Assembly (NCBI RefSeq): GCF_023516595.1
Contig: NZ_JAMGBG010000048.1
Location: forward strand, 1 to 64,000
Reading direction: 5' to 3'
DNA from: Streptomyces neyagawaensis
GTDB lineage: Bacteria; Actinomycetota; Actinomycetes; Streptomycetales; Streptomycetaceae
Length of the DNA: 64,000 nucleotides
The stretch's first letter is position 1, and each line of letters starts with the position of its first letter. This document shows positions 1 through 7,890 of this stretch, one piece after another. Made by a program: the position numbers and the translations under genes. Under the pieces are notes generated by a model. It was not told where the DNA came from. It saw only the letters and a program-made list of their open reading frames with translations, and searched no databases.

Positions 1-990
1 GGCGGCCGGCGCCGGTGGGAAGGCCGTCCCAGTGCGTTTCATCCACGATGCGGGCGCCTCGGCCAACGGCCCGCGGGTGGACGGCCAGCAAGGTCTGGCC
101 ACTTGTGTCGGGGACGGTCGAGTGCACGCTGACCTGCGACATCGTGGCCCGGATCTCGACCAGCTGACGGGGTCGGACCTTGCGGGCGGGAACGGAGTAG
201 AGCTTCGCGTCGAAGGCGACCAGGCAGTCCTTGCCGATGTGCCGCAGATGCCGCTGAGTGACCACATACAGGGTCGCCGGCAGCAGACGCAGGGCCATGT
301 GGTCGCGCACTGCCCGGTGTCCGATGACTTCGCCGTGGGTGCCGTGGACCTTCGCCCGCCGCAGTGGGACCCAGGCGGCGAAGGCGGCGTTCAGCTCCTC
401 GATGGAGGAGAAGGCCCGGCCGGCCAGCACATGGTCGCGGACGATGTTCACCTGCCGCTCGACCCGGCCCTTGCCCTGCGGCCGGTAGGCGGCCAGCACG
501 TCGATGTCGAAGTCGTAGTGTCCGGCGAAGGCGACTGCCTCCGGGTGCAGCGGGACTGCCTCGCCGGGGGCGACGTGCCGGCGCACGACCGTCTTGGTGC
601 GATCGCAGACGATGCTCATCGGCACCCCGCCGAAGTGCGCGAACGCGGCCCGGTGGCAGTCGAAGAACGTGGCCAGGTCCTGGCTGGTGGTGAAGCAGCA
701 GAACGGATCGCGCGAGTACGACAGCGTCATGTGGAAGGAGTAGACCTTCGGGATGCCGACATGGGCGAGGCTCTTGCCCTCGTCTCCCCAGTCGACCTGG
801 GCCTGAGCACCCGGGACGACCTCGAACCGTGCAGGCCCGCCAGCTCACCCGGGCTGATGCCCAGTTCATCCGCGATCCGGGGCCGCGCTTCCTGCAGATA
901 GAGCTTCACCCGCTGGTAGTTGATGGTGACTCCGTACTCCTGGGCCAGACGCTCGTGGATCACCTTTCCCTTGAGCAGGATCTCGGACTA
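1..990 (-). pseudogene. istA: IS21-family transposase IstA, broken and cut by the window edge
   Basis: Minus-strand reading gives recognisable IstA pieces: an N-terminal part near 963-840 (VIHERLAQEYGVTINYQRVK), then, in another frame from about 835 down, FEVVPGAQAQVDWGDEGK with the DDE-type first aspartate, continuing open to base 1 (ending HWDGLPTGAGR). Two lesions are visible: an in-frame TAG at 988-990 just before SEILLKGK, and a frame change near 835. The 3' end lies outside the window. In an IS21 element istB should follow istA on the same strand; here the nearest istB piece is on the opposite strand, so the copy has been rearranged. Not expected to make an active transposase. Confidence 0.8.
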
Positions 991-1090
991 AGCATCGCGT
1001 CGATCAGCGGCGCGACCTCGTCCACCACTCGTCGGGGCCGCTGATCTGCTGCCTCCCTCCTCGGCGGCGCGAGCGAGGCCGGGTCCTTGA

Positions 1091-1352
1091 GTGCTCGGCT
1101 ACATGGAACTCGACCGGCACGGCGCCGAACTCCTCTTCCAGGTCTTGACCGAACGGAGAAGAGAACAACAGCGTCGCCATCGCCTCGAACGAGTCCCTCG
1201 GCGGCTGGACCAAGACCTTCACCGACCCCCGCCTCTGCACGGCCATCGTCGACCGCCTCACCTTCAACGGCACCATCATCGAAACCGGCACCGACTCCTA
1301 CCGCCTCGCGACCACTCGAGCCCGAGCGGAAGAGCCCACCAAAGCCGGGTGA
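1091..1352 (+). pseudogene. istB: IS21 IstB 3' fragment, frameshifted
   Basis: The fragment begins abruptly with LGYMELDRHGAELLFQVLTER, the region just after Walker B in IstB, which matches residues about 178-199 of the longer istB at 2951. A frame change near 1160 leads into NSVAIASNESLGGWTKTF and then the normal IstB tail (DRLTFNGTIIETGTDSYRL), stopping at 1350-1352. The 5' two thirds, including the Walker A ATPase site, is missing. It is a dead remnant in head-to-head orientation with the istA piece on its left. Unlike the copy at 2951, this fragment keeps the canonical IstB C terminus. Confidence 0.8.
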
Positions 1353-1376
1353 ACCTCCCCAGGAGGCAGTTGCACG

Positions 1377-1409
1377 ATGACGTCAGGACACCAGTACTGT
1401 CTGACATGA
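1377..1409 (+). other. 10-codon upstream ORF coupled to the GNAT gene
   Basis: A strong AGGAGG at 1361-1366 lies ten bases before an ATG (1377) that opens only MTSGHQYCLT. Its TGA (1407-1409) overlaps the ATG of the acetyltransferase at 1406 in an ATGA junction. The real gene has no comparable ribosome binding site of its own, so translation may arrive by coupling. It could equally be the stump of a displaced start. Seen directly: the site, the short frame and the overlap. The coupling is inferred. Confidence 0.4.
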
Positions 1410-1939
1410 CCTATGTGATCACTGCCGCTCATCCTGACGACGCCGCAACGTTGGGGCCCTTGCACCTGCGGAACTGGCTGCAGAACTACCCAAACACAGA
1501 AGCAGGGATCGACGAGTCCTGGATCCGTGAGCACCGCGGGTCGTCCGCCACGGCGGAAGGCATCACGCAGTGGCGGGAGTTCATCGAGGTGGCAAACCAG
1601 CACCCTGCCCCACACTTCTGCCGTGTCGTCCGGTCCGAGACGGAGATCGTCGGCTATCTCTGCGGCCACTGGGACGAATCGGAATCGGTCACCCTCGGAC
1701 CGATGTATCTGCTGGACCACGCCCAGGGGCACGGCCTCGGTGGCCGAATGATGACCGAGTTCCTCACCTGGGCAGGGCCTGCACGCATCCACTTGGGGGT
1801 TGCCGACTACAACGAACGTGCGATCCGGTTCTACCAGCGCCACGGCTTTGCGATCACAGGCGAGTGCTACCTCTGGCGAGGGAGACTCCCAACCCTGCCC
1901 ATGACCCGCGAGGCCCCATCAGACGCCGACCGCAGCTGA
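1406..1939 (+). CDS. GNAT-family N-acetyltransferase
   Basis: A 177-aa protein beginning MTYVITAAHPDDAATLGPLH. The N-terminal start of strand one, the central VGYLCGHWDESESVTLGPMYLL stretch, an acetyl-CoA loop of the type QGHGLGGRMM (about residues 112-121) and the late NERAIRFYQRHGF motif are the normal order of a GCN5-related acetyltransferase, acting on a small molecule or protein amine in the cytoplasm. The acceptor cannot be told. The start was chosen at 1406 because similarity begins there; upstream in-frame codons read into IS21 debris. It sits between IS21 fragments, so it may have travelled with them. Confidence 0.8.
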   Translation: MTYVITAAHPDDAATLGPLHLRNWLQNYPNTEAGIDESWIREHRGSSATAEGITQWREFIEVANQHPAPHFCRVVRSETEIVGYLCGHWDESESVTLGPMYLLDHAQGHGLGGRMMTEFLTWAGPARIHLGVADYNERAIRFYQRHGFAITGECYLWRGRLPTLPMTREAPSDADRS

Positions 1940-2545
1940 GCACAGACAGCGAGACGCGCCCGGTCACGGCACCGCCATCATTTCTCGTGAACACCTCGAG
2001 CGGGATTGGTCAACAACTGCCGCCGAAACTCGTCAAGAAACGCTGTCCCTTGGGATGGACGAAGCCAACCAGTTCCCGCGCGGTGAGCGGGTATTCGAAC
2101 GTCAGGTGCGTCGTGGTGACGGCGGCGGGGGCGAGAAACACGCGGGCGACGGCCGGGAGAGCGGCGCTCTCCCGCAGCTGGTCCGGGCTTTCGGGCTCCT
2201 TGGGAGGCCTGGACGATGCGGTGGAGCTGGTCGAGGGCGAGCTGCTGGCCTTCGGTGAGTCGCAGGGTGGTGCTGTCCTTCACCGGCACCGAATCCGATC
2301 TGTACCGCCGGCTCGGCCTTGTCACCCCTGGCCTGCTGCACGCCGGCGCGGGCGGCGTCCGTGCCGCACTGGTGCGGCAGGCCGGCTGCGGCAGTGAAGG
2401 CGGCGGCCGGGAAGCGAGTGGTGCCCATCGCGGCCAGCAGCCGCCGGCCACCCCTGGCGGCCTCCAGCACCTGGGCCTTGTTCTCCAGGTCGGTGACGTC
2501 GACGACCGCGCTGGAGCAGGCCCGCTCCGCGGGCCGCTTCACCTC
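1940..2545. other. decayed stretch, no intact gene
   Basis: No continuous reading frame is convincing. The minus strand carries coding-like scraps in three successive frames: DSVPVKDSTTLRLTEGQQLA near 2300-2240, then an ESPDQLRESAALPAVARVF stretch to about 2050, then FLDEFRRQLLTNPARGVHEK ending with TGA near 1980. The pattern suggests one former minus-strand gene with at least two frameshifts. I do not recognise its family. It lies between the acetyltransferase and the second IS21 remnant. Confidence 0.35.
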
Positions 2546-2954
2546 TGCCCACGACAAGTGGTGGGCGGCGGCCAAGGCCGCCCACGGCGAGGCCGCGGGC
2601 ACCAGCGCGCTGATCGAGGTCCCGCTGCTCGCCCGGCACATGGACCACGAACAGGTCGTCGCCGGCCTTGCCGCCGCTTACCGGGCCGACGCCCTGACCG
2701 CGGACGCCGTCGCCCTGGAGGCCCGCAAGCTCGCCGAAGCCGACGGCGAGACGGTCCCGGCCCTCTCCCCAGCACCGGGGCCGGGACCGGTGACCGGGGA
2801 GGAGGCGCAGGGGCCGACGGTGTCGGTGACCTTCCTTGCCGACTGGAAGCTGTCCCACCTTCCGCCCGATGACCGGCCGCTGCCCTCGGTGGCCCACTAC
2901 GACCAGCTCCTGAAACGACCTGGCCGCACCGCCGGCGAGACAGAAGGATCATGA
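2545..2954 (+). pseudogene. istA: IS21 IstA C-terminal fragment
   Basis: From about 2545 the plus strand reads as the C-terminal end of IstA: HDKWWAAAKAAHGEAAG, then ALIEVPLLARHMDHEQVVAG, ALTADAVALEARK and the terminal HLPPDDRPLPSVAHYDQLL. Its TGA (2952-2954) overlaps the istB start by the ATGA junction normal for IS21. The upstream 80% of istA, including the catalytic domain, is absent, so this is a 5'-truncated remnant. The frame remains open further upstream (to 2319), but that part does not resemble IstA. Confidence 0.75.
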
Positions 2955-3766
2955 GTCCTCGCAAGCGCGGGCTGACTGAAGAAGCCGCCACCGCATCCAT
3001 CGACCAGGCATGCCGCATGCTGCGGCTGCCCTCCATCCGCCAGCAATTCAAGGAACTGGCCGACGGAGCCGCCCGTGACCGGATGTCGTATCGGGCTTTC
3101 CTGGCGGAGCTGCTGATGGCCGAGTGCGACGACCGGGCACGGCGCCGGTCCGAACGCCGTATCAGCACGGCGGCCTTCCCCCGGGAGAGGAGCCTGCGGG
3201 CCTTCGACTTCTATGCCAACCCCAGCGTCGACCCGGCCACCGTCAACACGCTCGCGACCTGCGAGTGGGTCAAGAAGGGCGAGCCGCTCTGCCTGATCGG
3301 CGACTCCGGCACCGGCAAGTCCCACCTGTTGATCGCCCTGGGCACCGAAGCCGCCATGCAGGGCTTCCGAGTCCGCTACGTGCTGGCCACCAAGCCGGTC
3401 AACGAGTTGGTCGAGGCCGCGGACGAGAAGCAGCTGTCAAAGATGATCGCCCGCCACGGCCGCGTCGATCTTTTGCGCATCGATGAGCTGGGCTACATGG
3501 AGCTGGACCGCAGGGGCGCTGAGCTGCTGTTTCAGGTACTGACCGAGCGGGAGGAGAAGTACAGCGTCGCCATCGCCTCCAACGAGTCGTTTTCCGGGTG
3601 GACGAAGACCTTCACCGATCCGCGGCTGTGCGCGGCCATCGTCGACCGCCTCACCTTCCTTGCGGCCCGGACCAGAGCACATTCCGGCCCGTTGACCCGT
3701 CACGAGGCGTCGTGTCGCCTGATCAGCGCACCCAGCCGGGCCAGGACAGGCAGGACGTCCATATGA
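2951..3766 (+). pseudogene. istB: IS21 helper ATPase IstB with a replaced C terminus
   Basis: The open frame encodes 271 aa and is the AAA-type ATPase that loads IS21 transposase on target DNA. Walker A GDSGTGKSH lies at about residues 117-125 and Walker B VDLLRIDELGY at about 171-181. It starts with ATG overlapping the istA remnant. Similarity to IstB stops at DRLTF (residue 236); from base 3659 the last 35 residues are unrelated, where the fragment at 1091 still has the normal IETGTDSYRL ending. This indicates a deletion or recombination junction at about 3659. With istA truncated, the element cannot move by itself. Confidence 0.8.
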
Positions 3767-3938
3767 CGGATGCGGTCGCACCGGTTGGCGCGGCCGGTCA
3801 TCTGCACACTCCTGAAGAATGGCCCAGATCGGTGAACTCCGGGTGCGATTGGGGGAGACGGTGTACTGAGCCGCGTCCGTCTTCGATCTTCGGTGGTAGT
3901 TCTTCCGGCAGTGATTGAGCGGCTAATCGGGAGATCAG
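3767..3938. other. intergenic, no gene seen
   Basis: About 170 bases between the IS21 remnant and the surface locus. No gene is convincing on either strand. A GGGAGA (3930-3935) placed shortly before the ATG at 3939 is a plausible ribosome binding site for the next gene. Confidence 0.5.
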
Positions 3939-4476
3939 ATGAGAATTCCATCTGCGGTGGTTGTGGGGGCTGTGTGTATGGTCGCGGTTGCTGGGGCGAG
4001 CCCGGCCGGGGCTGCGGACACCGTGGTGACATTCACGGTGCAGGGAGCGCAGCTGACGGTGGCTGCTCCGTCCAATGCGGTTTTGCCGTCGACGTCCATC
4101 GGTGGCAGGTCGACGGGGCAGCTGGGGACCGTGACGGTCAGCGATCAGCGTGGTGTGGTGCCCGCGCCGTGGACAGCGACGGTGGCTTCGTCGGACTTCA
4201 CCACCGGAGGCGGCTCGTCCAACGAGACCATCGCTGCCGGCAATGCGAGCTACTGGTCAGGGCCTGCCGCTGCCACCAGCGGCAGCGGCGTCTTCACTCC
4301 CGGCCAGCCGGCCGCATCGGACGCGGTGACGTTGGCCACCCCCCCGCACGGCTTTCACGCACACCGGCGGCGGCGGTGCCAACTCGGCATCGTGGAATCC
4401 GACGCTGTCCGTCGACGTGCCGAGCACGGCCGCGGCCGGCCTGTACACCGGCACCATCACCCATTCAGTGGCCTGA
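3939..4476 (+). pseudogene. secreted WxL-like domain protein, frameshifted in a C7 tract
   Basis: It starts MRIPSAVVVGAVCMVAVAGA, a clear Sec signal peptide ending near AGAAD (residue 27). The mature part (LTVAAPSNAVLPSTSIGGRS, SYWSGPAAATSG) is parallel to the protein at 5494. A seven-C run near 4340 changes frame; removing one C restores TPRTAFTHTGGGGANSASWN and the ending TGTITHSVA with TGA at 4474-4476, the same end as its paralogue. As written the frame instead runs on to 4496 with nonsense sequence. It could be a sequencing error, a slippery tract or a true mutation. It is followed after 4 nt by the DUF916-like gene. Confidence 0.7.
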
Positions 4477-4480
4477 CCCT

Positions 4481-5482
4481 ATGCGGCGACTGCTGAGCTG
4501 CCTGCTGGTAGCAGCATGCTGCGCCTTTGGTGCCGACACCGCTGTGGCCCTGCCGTCTCCTCCGGACCCCCGGGAGGGCAGGCCGGTCCGGCTGGGCATC
4601 AAGCTGCTGGAAGCCCCGGTCGACCGGCGGCAGGACCCGCGCGCATCCAGCTACATCATCGACCACCTCCCGCCCGGCGCGGTGATCCACCGCGACATCC
4701 AGGTCGTCAACGACAACCCACACCCGCTGCAGGTGACGCTGTACCCCGGAGCCGCCACCATCCGCGGTGGCACGTTCACCTTCACACCCGTCGGCAAACG
4801 CAACGAACTCGCCGGCTGGATCTCCCTCGCGCGCACCCGGCTCACTCTGGATCCCTGGCAGAAAGCCGCCGTCCCGGCCACCGTCCGCGTCCCGCGCACC
4901 GCAAGCGCCGGAGAACGCTATGCCGTCATCTGGGCCCAGCACCACTCCAAGCCCGGGCCCGGAGGAAACATCGGCATGGTCACCCGCGCCGGCGTACGCG
5001 TCTACCTCGACATCGGCCCCGGCGGAGAACTCCCCTCCTCCTTCCGCATCACCCGGCTCACCCCGGCCCGCACCCAAAAGGGCCAGCCGCAGCTGCGAGT
5101 ACGGATCCACAACACCGGGGCCCGCGCGGTCGACATCAGCGGCAGTCTTCGCCTCCGTAACGGGCCGGACGGGCTGACCGCCGGTCCTTTCACCAACGAC
5201 CGGGTGCTCACCCTGGCCCCGCGCCACAAGGGCATCCTGACATTCACGCTGGGCAAGAGCGTGCCGAAAGGACCTTGGAAAGCGGTCGTCACCCTGCAGT
5301 CCGGAATGCTGAAACAAACCGCCAGCGGCCGCATCAGGTTCCCGGACGCCGGCACCGGCTACCCCGTCCTCGCCGTGCTGACCTCCACCAAGTCCTCACC
5401 GCTGCTGTGGATCACCATCGCTCTCCTTGCCGCAGCACCACTGGCCTACGCCGTCCGCAGACGGCTGATCAGAAAGCGCTGA
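4481..5482 (+). CDS. DUF916-like (WxL-interacting-type) membrane-anchored surface protein
   Basis: 333 aa. A signal peptide (MRRLLSCLLVAACCAFGADT) leads into a beta-rich domain with PPGAVIHRDIQVVNDNPHPL, FTPVGKRNELAGWISL and a PRTASAGERYAVIWAQ strand. This resembles the peptidoglycan-binding half of WxL-interacting (DUF916) proteins of Firmicutes, followed by a second Ig-like half. A transmembrane helix (LLWITIALLAAAPLAYA) and a basic tail RRRLIRKR end the protein, so it should face outward, anchored in the membrane. There is no separate Shine-Dalgarno site; it lies 4 nt after the preceding stop and is probably translationally coupled. The family assignment is by pattern only. Confidence 0.6.
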   Translation: MRRLLSCLLVAACCAFGADTAVALPSPPDPREGRPVRLGIKLLEAPVDRRQDPRASSYIIDHLPPGAVIHRDIQVVNDNPHPLQVTLYPGAATIRGGTFTFTPVGKRNELAGWISLARTRLTLDPWQKAAVPATVRVPRTASAGERYAVIWAQHHSKPGPGGNIGMVTRAGVRVYLDIGPGGELPSSFRITRLTPARTQKGQPQLRVRIHNTGARAVDISGSLRLRNGPDGLTAGPFTNDRVLTLAPRHKGILTFTLGKSVPKGPWKAVVTLQSGMLKQTASGRIRFPDAGTGYPVLAVLTSTKSSPLLWITIALLAAAPLAYAVRRRLIRKR

Positions 5483-5493
5483 ATGGAGGCCGA

Positions 5494-5988
5494 GTGCAGC
5501 TCGTGGCCCTCCTGAGCGCAGCCCTCCTCACCACTGCCGCCCACCCGGCCAACCCTGCAGCCGTTCCAGCACAACAAGCCGCCACGCTGACCATCACCGC
5601 CCCCACCACCGCCAACCTCGGTACCGCCGCCATCGGCGGCACCCGCACCACCCAGCTGGGCACCATCACCGTCAACGCCCAGCAGGCCCCCAGCTGGACC
5701 GCCACCGTCACCGCCACCCACCTGACCACCAACGGCGGCACCATCTCCAACGGCAACATCCGCTACTGGTCCGGCCTCGCCACGGCCACCTCCGGCGCGG
5801 GGACCTGTACCCCCGGCCAGCCCACGGCAGCCCAAGCCGTCCCACTCAACGCGACCCGCAGCGCCTTCACCAGAACCGGCGGCAACAACACGCACAGCTG
5901 CAGCTGGAACCCCACCCTGACCATCACCGTGCCCAGCACCGCTGTCGCCGGCACCTACCAAGCCACCATCACCCACTCGGTCGCCTGA
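5494..5988 (+). CDS. secreted WxL-like domain protein
   Basis: 164 aa from GTG at 5494, with GGAGG at 5485-5489. A short signal peptide (VQLVALLSAALLTTAA) is followed by a compact threonine-rich domain: LTITAPTTANLGTAAIGGTR, RYWSGLATATSGAGTC, then CSWNPTLTITVP and AGTYQATITHSVA at the very end. The terminal W-x-x-T-L ... Y-x-x-T-I-T-H arrangement recalls the second WxL motif of Firmicutes cell-wall proteins. It has two cysteines, absent from the paralogue upstream. Together with 3939 and 4481 it forms a three-gene unit in which the DUF916-like protein may hold the two small proteins at the wall; this role is inferred. Confidence 0.6.
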   Translation: MQLVALLSAALLTTAAHPANPAAVPAQQAATLTITAPTTANLGTAAIGGTRTTQLGTITVNAQQAPSWTATVTATHLTTNGGTISNGNIRYWSGLATATSGAGTCTPGQPTAAQAVPLNATRSAFTRTGGNNTHSCSWNPTLTITVPSTAVAGTYQATITHSVA

Positions 5989-6035
5989 ATGGCATCGGCA
6001 CTGGATCGAACCGCCTGCCCGCACCAGGCGGGCTC

Positions 6036-6689
6036 ATGCGACCCCACGCCGCGACCACACAGTCCACGCGCGGGAGTGTTCCGTCATTCCACGACACTGC
6101 CGAGCTGATGACCAAGGTCGTGCAGAAGGTGAAGGAGCTGGAGTCAGGCACGTCCCCGCTGTCCTTCGCGCCGTTGACACAACCCGCTCCACTGCGCTGG
6201 AGCCTGGACGAGGTCAGTGTCGAAGCGGGCGCCAACGTCCCCCTCTTGGAACTACACGTTCTTCCCATGGATTTCGCGGGCTGCTCCGCCCGAGAACTCG
6301 AGGGGTTCGGCACATCGTTGACGGACCGGATCCGCCAGACCGGGACGGTCAGAAGCGACGTTGCCATGACGCCTTCCAGCTTTCAGACACACGCGACCGT
6401 CAGCATCCCCGTCAGCCGGCCCCGCACGTGGGATACCGCCCGGCCCGGGGAACTGGTGGAGGTACGCCTGCACAAGAGCTGCCAAGTCTCCCTGCGAGCC
6501 ACGCTCCCCCGAGACTCCATGGGTTCCATTCTCGATCAAGAGGCGCTGCCCCAGCAGACAGCCTCCCTGCTCAGGTTCGTGCTCGCTCTCGGCACCCTCC
6601 GTCTGGACGGCTGGACCAACATCGCCCAAGGCCTCCGCCATCACAGCCGCCGCCCCGGCCGGCCCCTCGAAGCCCTGGGCATCTCCTGA
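6036..6689 (+). CDS. hypothetical protein
   Basis: A 217-aa open frame with no family I recognise. It contains LRWSLDEVSVEAGANVPLLE and a C-terminal helical stretch (QQTASLLRFVLALGTLRLDG). No signal peptide or membrane segment is seen. The start is uncertain: the ATG at 6036 has no clear ribosome site, and an internal ATG at 6108 (MTKVVQKVKELESG) is a fair alternative. It ends before a strong hairpin shared with the convergent SDR gene, which supports it being a real transcription unit. Confidence 0.5.
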   Translation: MRPHAATTQSTRGSVPSFHDTAELMTKVVQKVKELESGTSPLSFAPLTQPAPLRWSLDEVSVEAGANVPLLELHVLPMDFAGCSARELEGFGTSLTDRIRQTGTVRSDVAMTPSSFQTHATVSIPVSRPRTWDTARPGELVEVRLHKSCQVSLRATLPRDSMGSILDQEALPQQTASLLRFVLALGTLRLDGWTNIAQGLRHHSRRPGRPLEALGIS

Positions 6690-6693
6690 CACC

Positions 6694-6744
6694 GAGGTCG
6701 GGGACGAACAGACCGTCTCGCACCGATCTGCTCGTCCCGACCTC
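6694..6744. terminator. bidirectional hairpin between convergent genes
   Basis: GAGGTCGGGGACGA pairs with TCGTCCCGACCTC (one bulged base) around a 24-base loop, located between the stop of the hypothetical gene (6689) and the stop of the SDR gene (6751). Confidence 0.55.
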
Positions 6745-6750
6745 TCCTTG

Positions 6751-7491
6751 TCAGGCGGTGAAGCCGCCGTCCACGTAAAACGAGGCTCCGGTGATGTACC
6801 TGCTGTCCACGCTTGCCAGGTGGGCGACGGTGGCCGCGATCTCGGCCGCCTCCGCATAACGGCGCACAGCGGTGAAGCCAGCGATCGTCTCGGCGTTTGG
6901 GCCATCCGCCGGGTTGGCGTCTGTGTCGGTGGGGCCGGGGTGGACCACATTGACCGTGATGCCGCGCGGGCCGAGTTCTCGGGCCAGGCCCTTGGCCATG
7001 CCGACGAGGGCCGTCTTGCTCATCGAGTACAGCGCCAGGCCCGGGAAAGGCGTGCGTTCGGCGACATTGCTGCCGATGCTGATGATGCGGCCGCCGTCGC
7101 CCATGTGACGCGCCGCCGCCTGTGACGCCACGAACGGTGCCCGGACATTCACGGCCAGGGTGCGGTCGATGTCCGCCGGCCCCAGGTCATCGAGCGGGCC
7201 GACGAGAAAGACGCCGGCGTTGTTGACCAGGATGTCCAGCCTGCCGAATGTCGCGGCAGCCTCGTCCACCGCGGCGGTCAGTGCCTGCGGGACCGCGCTG
7301 TCGGCCTGGATGGCCAGACCTCGACGCCCTCGGGCCTTGACCTGCTCCACGACCTCGGCGGCGCGCTTGGAGCTGTTCTCATAGGTGACGACGATGTCGG
7401 CGCCTTCCTCCGCCAGCCGGAGCGCCGTGGCGGCGCCGATGCCCCGGCTTCCGCCCGTGATCAAGGCGACGTTTCCTTCGAGTCGGTTCAT
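6751..7491 (-). CDS. SDR-family oxidoreductase (3-oxoacyl-ACP reductase type)
   Basis: 246 aa from ATG at 7491 (MNRLEGNVALITGGSRGIG). Classical short-chain dehydrogenase order: NAD(P)-binding TGGSRGIG at about 12-19, NNAG at about 88-91, catalytic S and YSMSK near 140-158, and the terminal SRYITGASFYVDGGF. VVTYENSSKRAAEV after the second strand suggests NADPH use. The open frame extends 41 codons upstream without similarity, so the internal ATG was preferred (an ATG at 7503 is also possible). It is monocistronic, facing the hypothetical gene. Substrate unknown; such enzymes often reduce or oxidise secondary alcohols in detoxification or specialised metabolism. Confidence 0.8.
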   Translation of the reverse strand: MNRLEGNVALITGGSRGIGAATALRLAEEGADIVVTYENSSKRAAEVVEQVKARGRRGLAIQADSAVPQALTAAVDEAAATFGRLDILVNNAGVFLVGPLDDLGPADIDRTLAVNVRAPFVASQAAARHMGDGGRIISIGSNVAERTPFPGLALYSMSKTALVGMAKGLARELGPRGITVNVVHPGPTDTDANPADGPNAETIAGFTAVRRYAEAAEIAATVAHLASVDSRYITGASFYVDGGFTA

Positions 7492-7830
7492 GCCGTCGAG
7501 CATCGCGGGCCCCACCAACGAAAGCTGGCGGGAATCCGACCTGGCGTTCGGCGACATCAGCAGCATCGCCTGACACAGGCTCGTCAGCCGGGCAGGACCG
7601 GCATCACGCCGCAACCGGACCGATCACGAGAACGACGGGACCCTGGGGCGGGGGCAGCCAGCCGGGGCGGTGCGTGAGGTCGTCGACTGTCCGCAGCCGG
7701 TAAAGCGGAGAGTGCCAACCAGCCGACCTGAGGAGCTCCTGGCGGGTCACCCAAACCTGCAGCAGACTCAAGAGCATGCGATCCCCCGTTGCATGAAGAC
7801 CCGCGTGACGCGGCAGCCGCCCTTCGCATG

Positions 7831-7861
7831 CTTTGGCTGTAGTCTCGCCTTACAGCCAAAG
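7831..7861. terminator. terminator hairpin of the amidohydrolase gene
   Basis: CTTTGGCTGTA and TACAGCCAAAG form a perfect 11-bp stem with a 9-base loop, 30 bases past the minus-strand stop at 7891. Confidence 0.6.
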
Positions 7862-7890
7862 CGTTCTCCACTTCTGCCGACGCCGGCGCG

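Noticed and set aside
1975-2300. Possible E2/ThiF-associated or other defence gene on the minus strand
   Set aside because: One short phrase (LRLTEGQQLALDQLHRIV) gave a vague resemblance, but no cysteine/active-site segment follows and the frame breaks repeatedly; not supportable.
3893-4480. A long plus-strand frame leading into the DUF916-like gene
   Set aside because: Its first 196 codons overlap the secreted WxL-like gene in another frame and look random; a signal peptide begins exactly at 4481.
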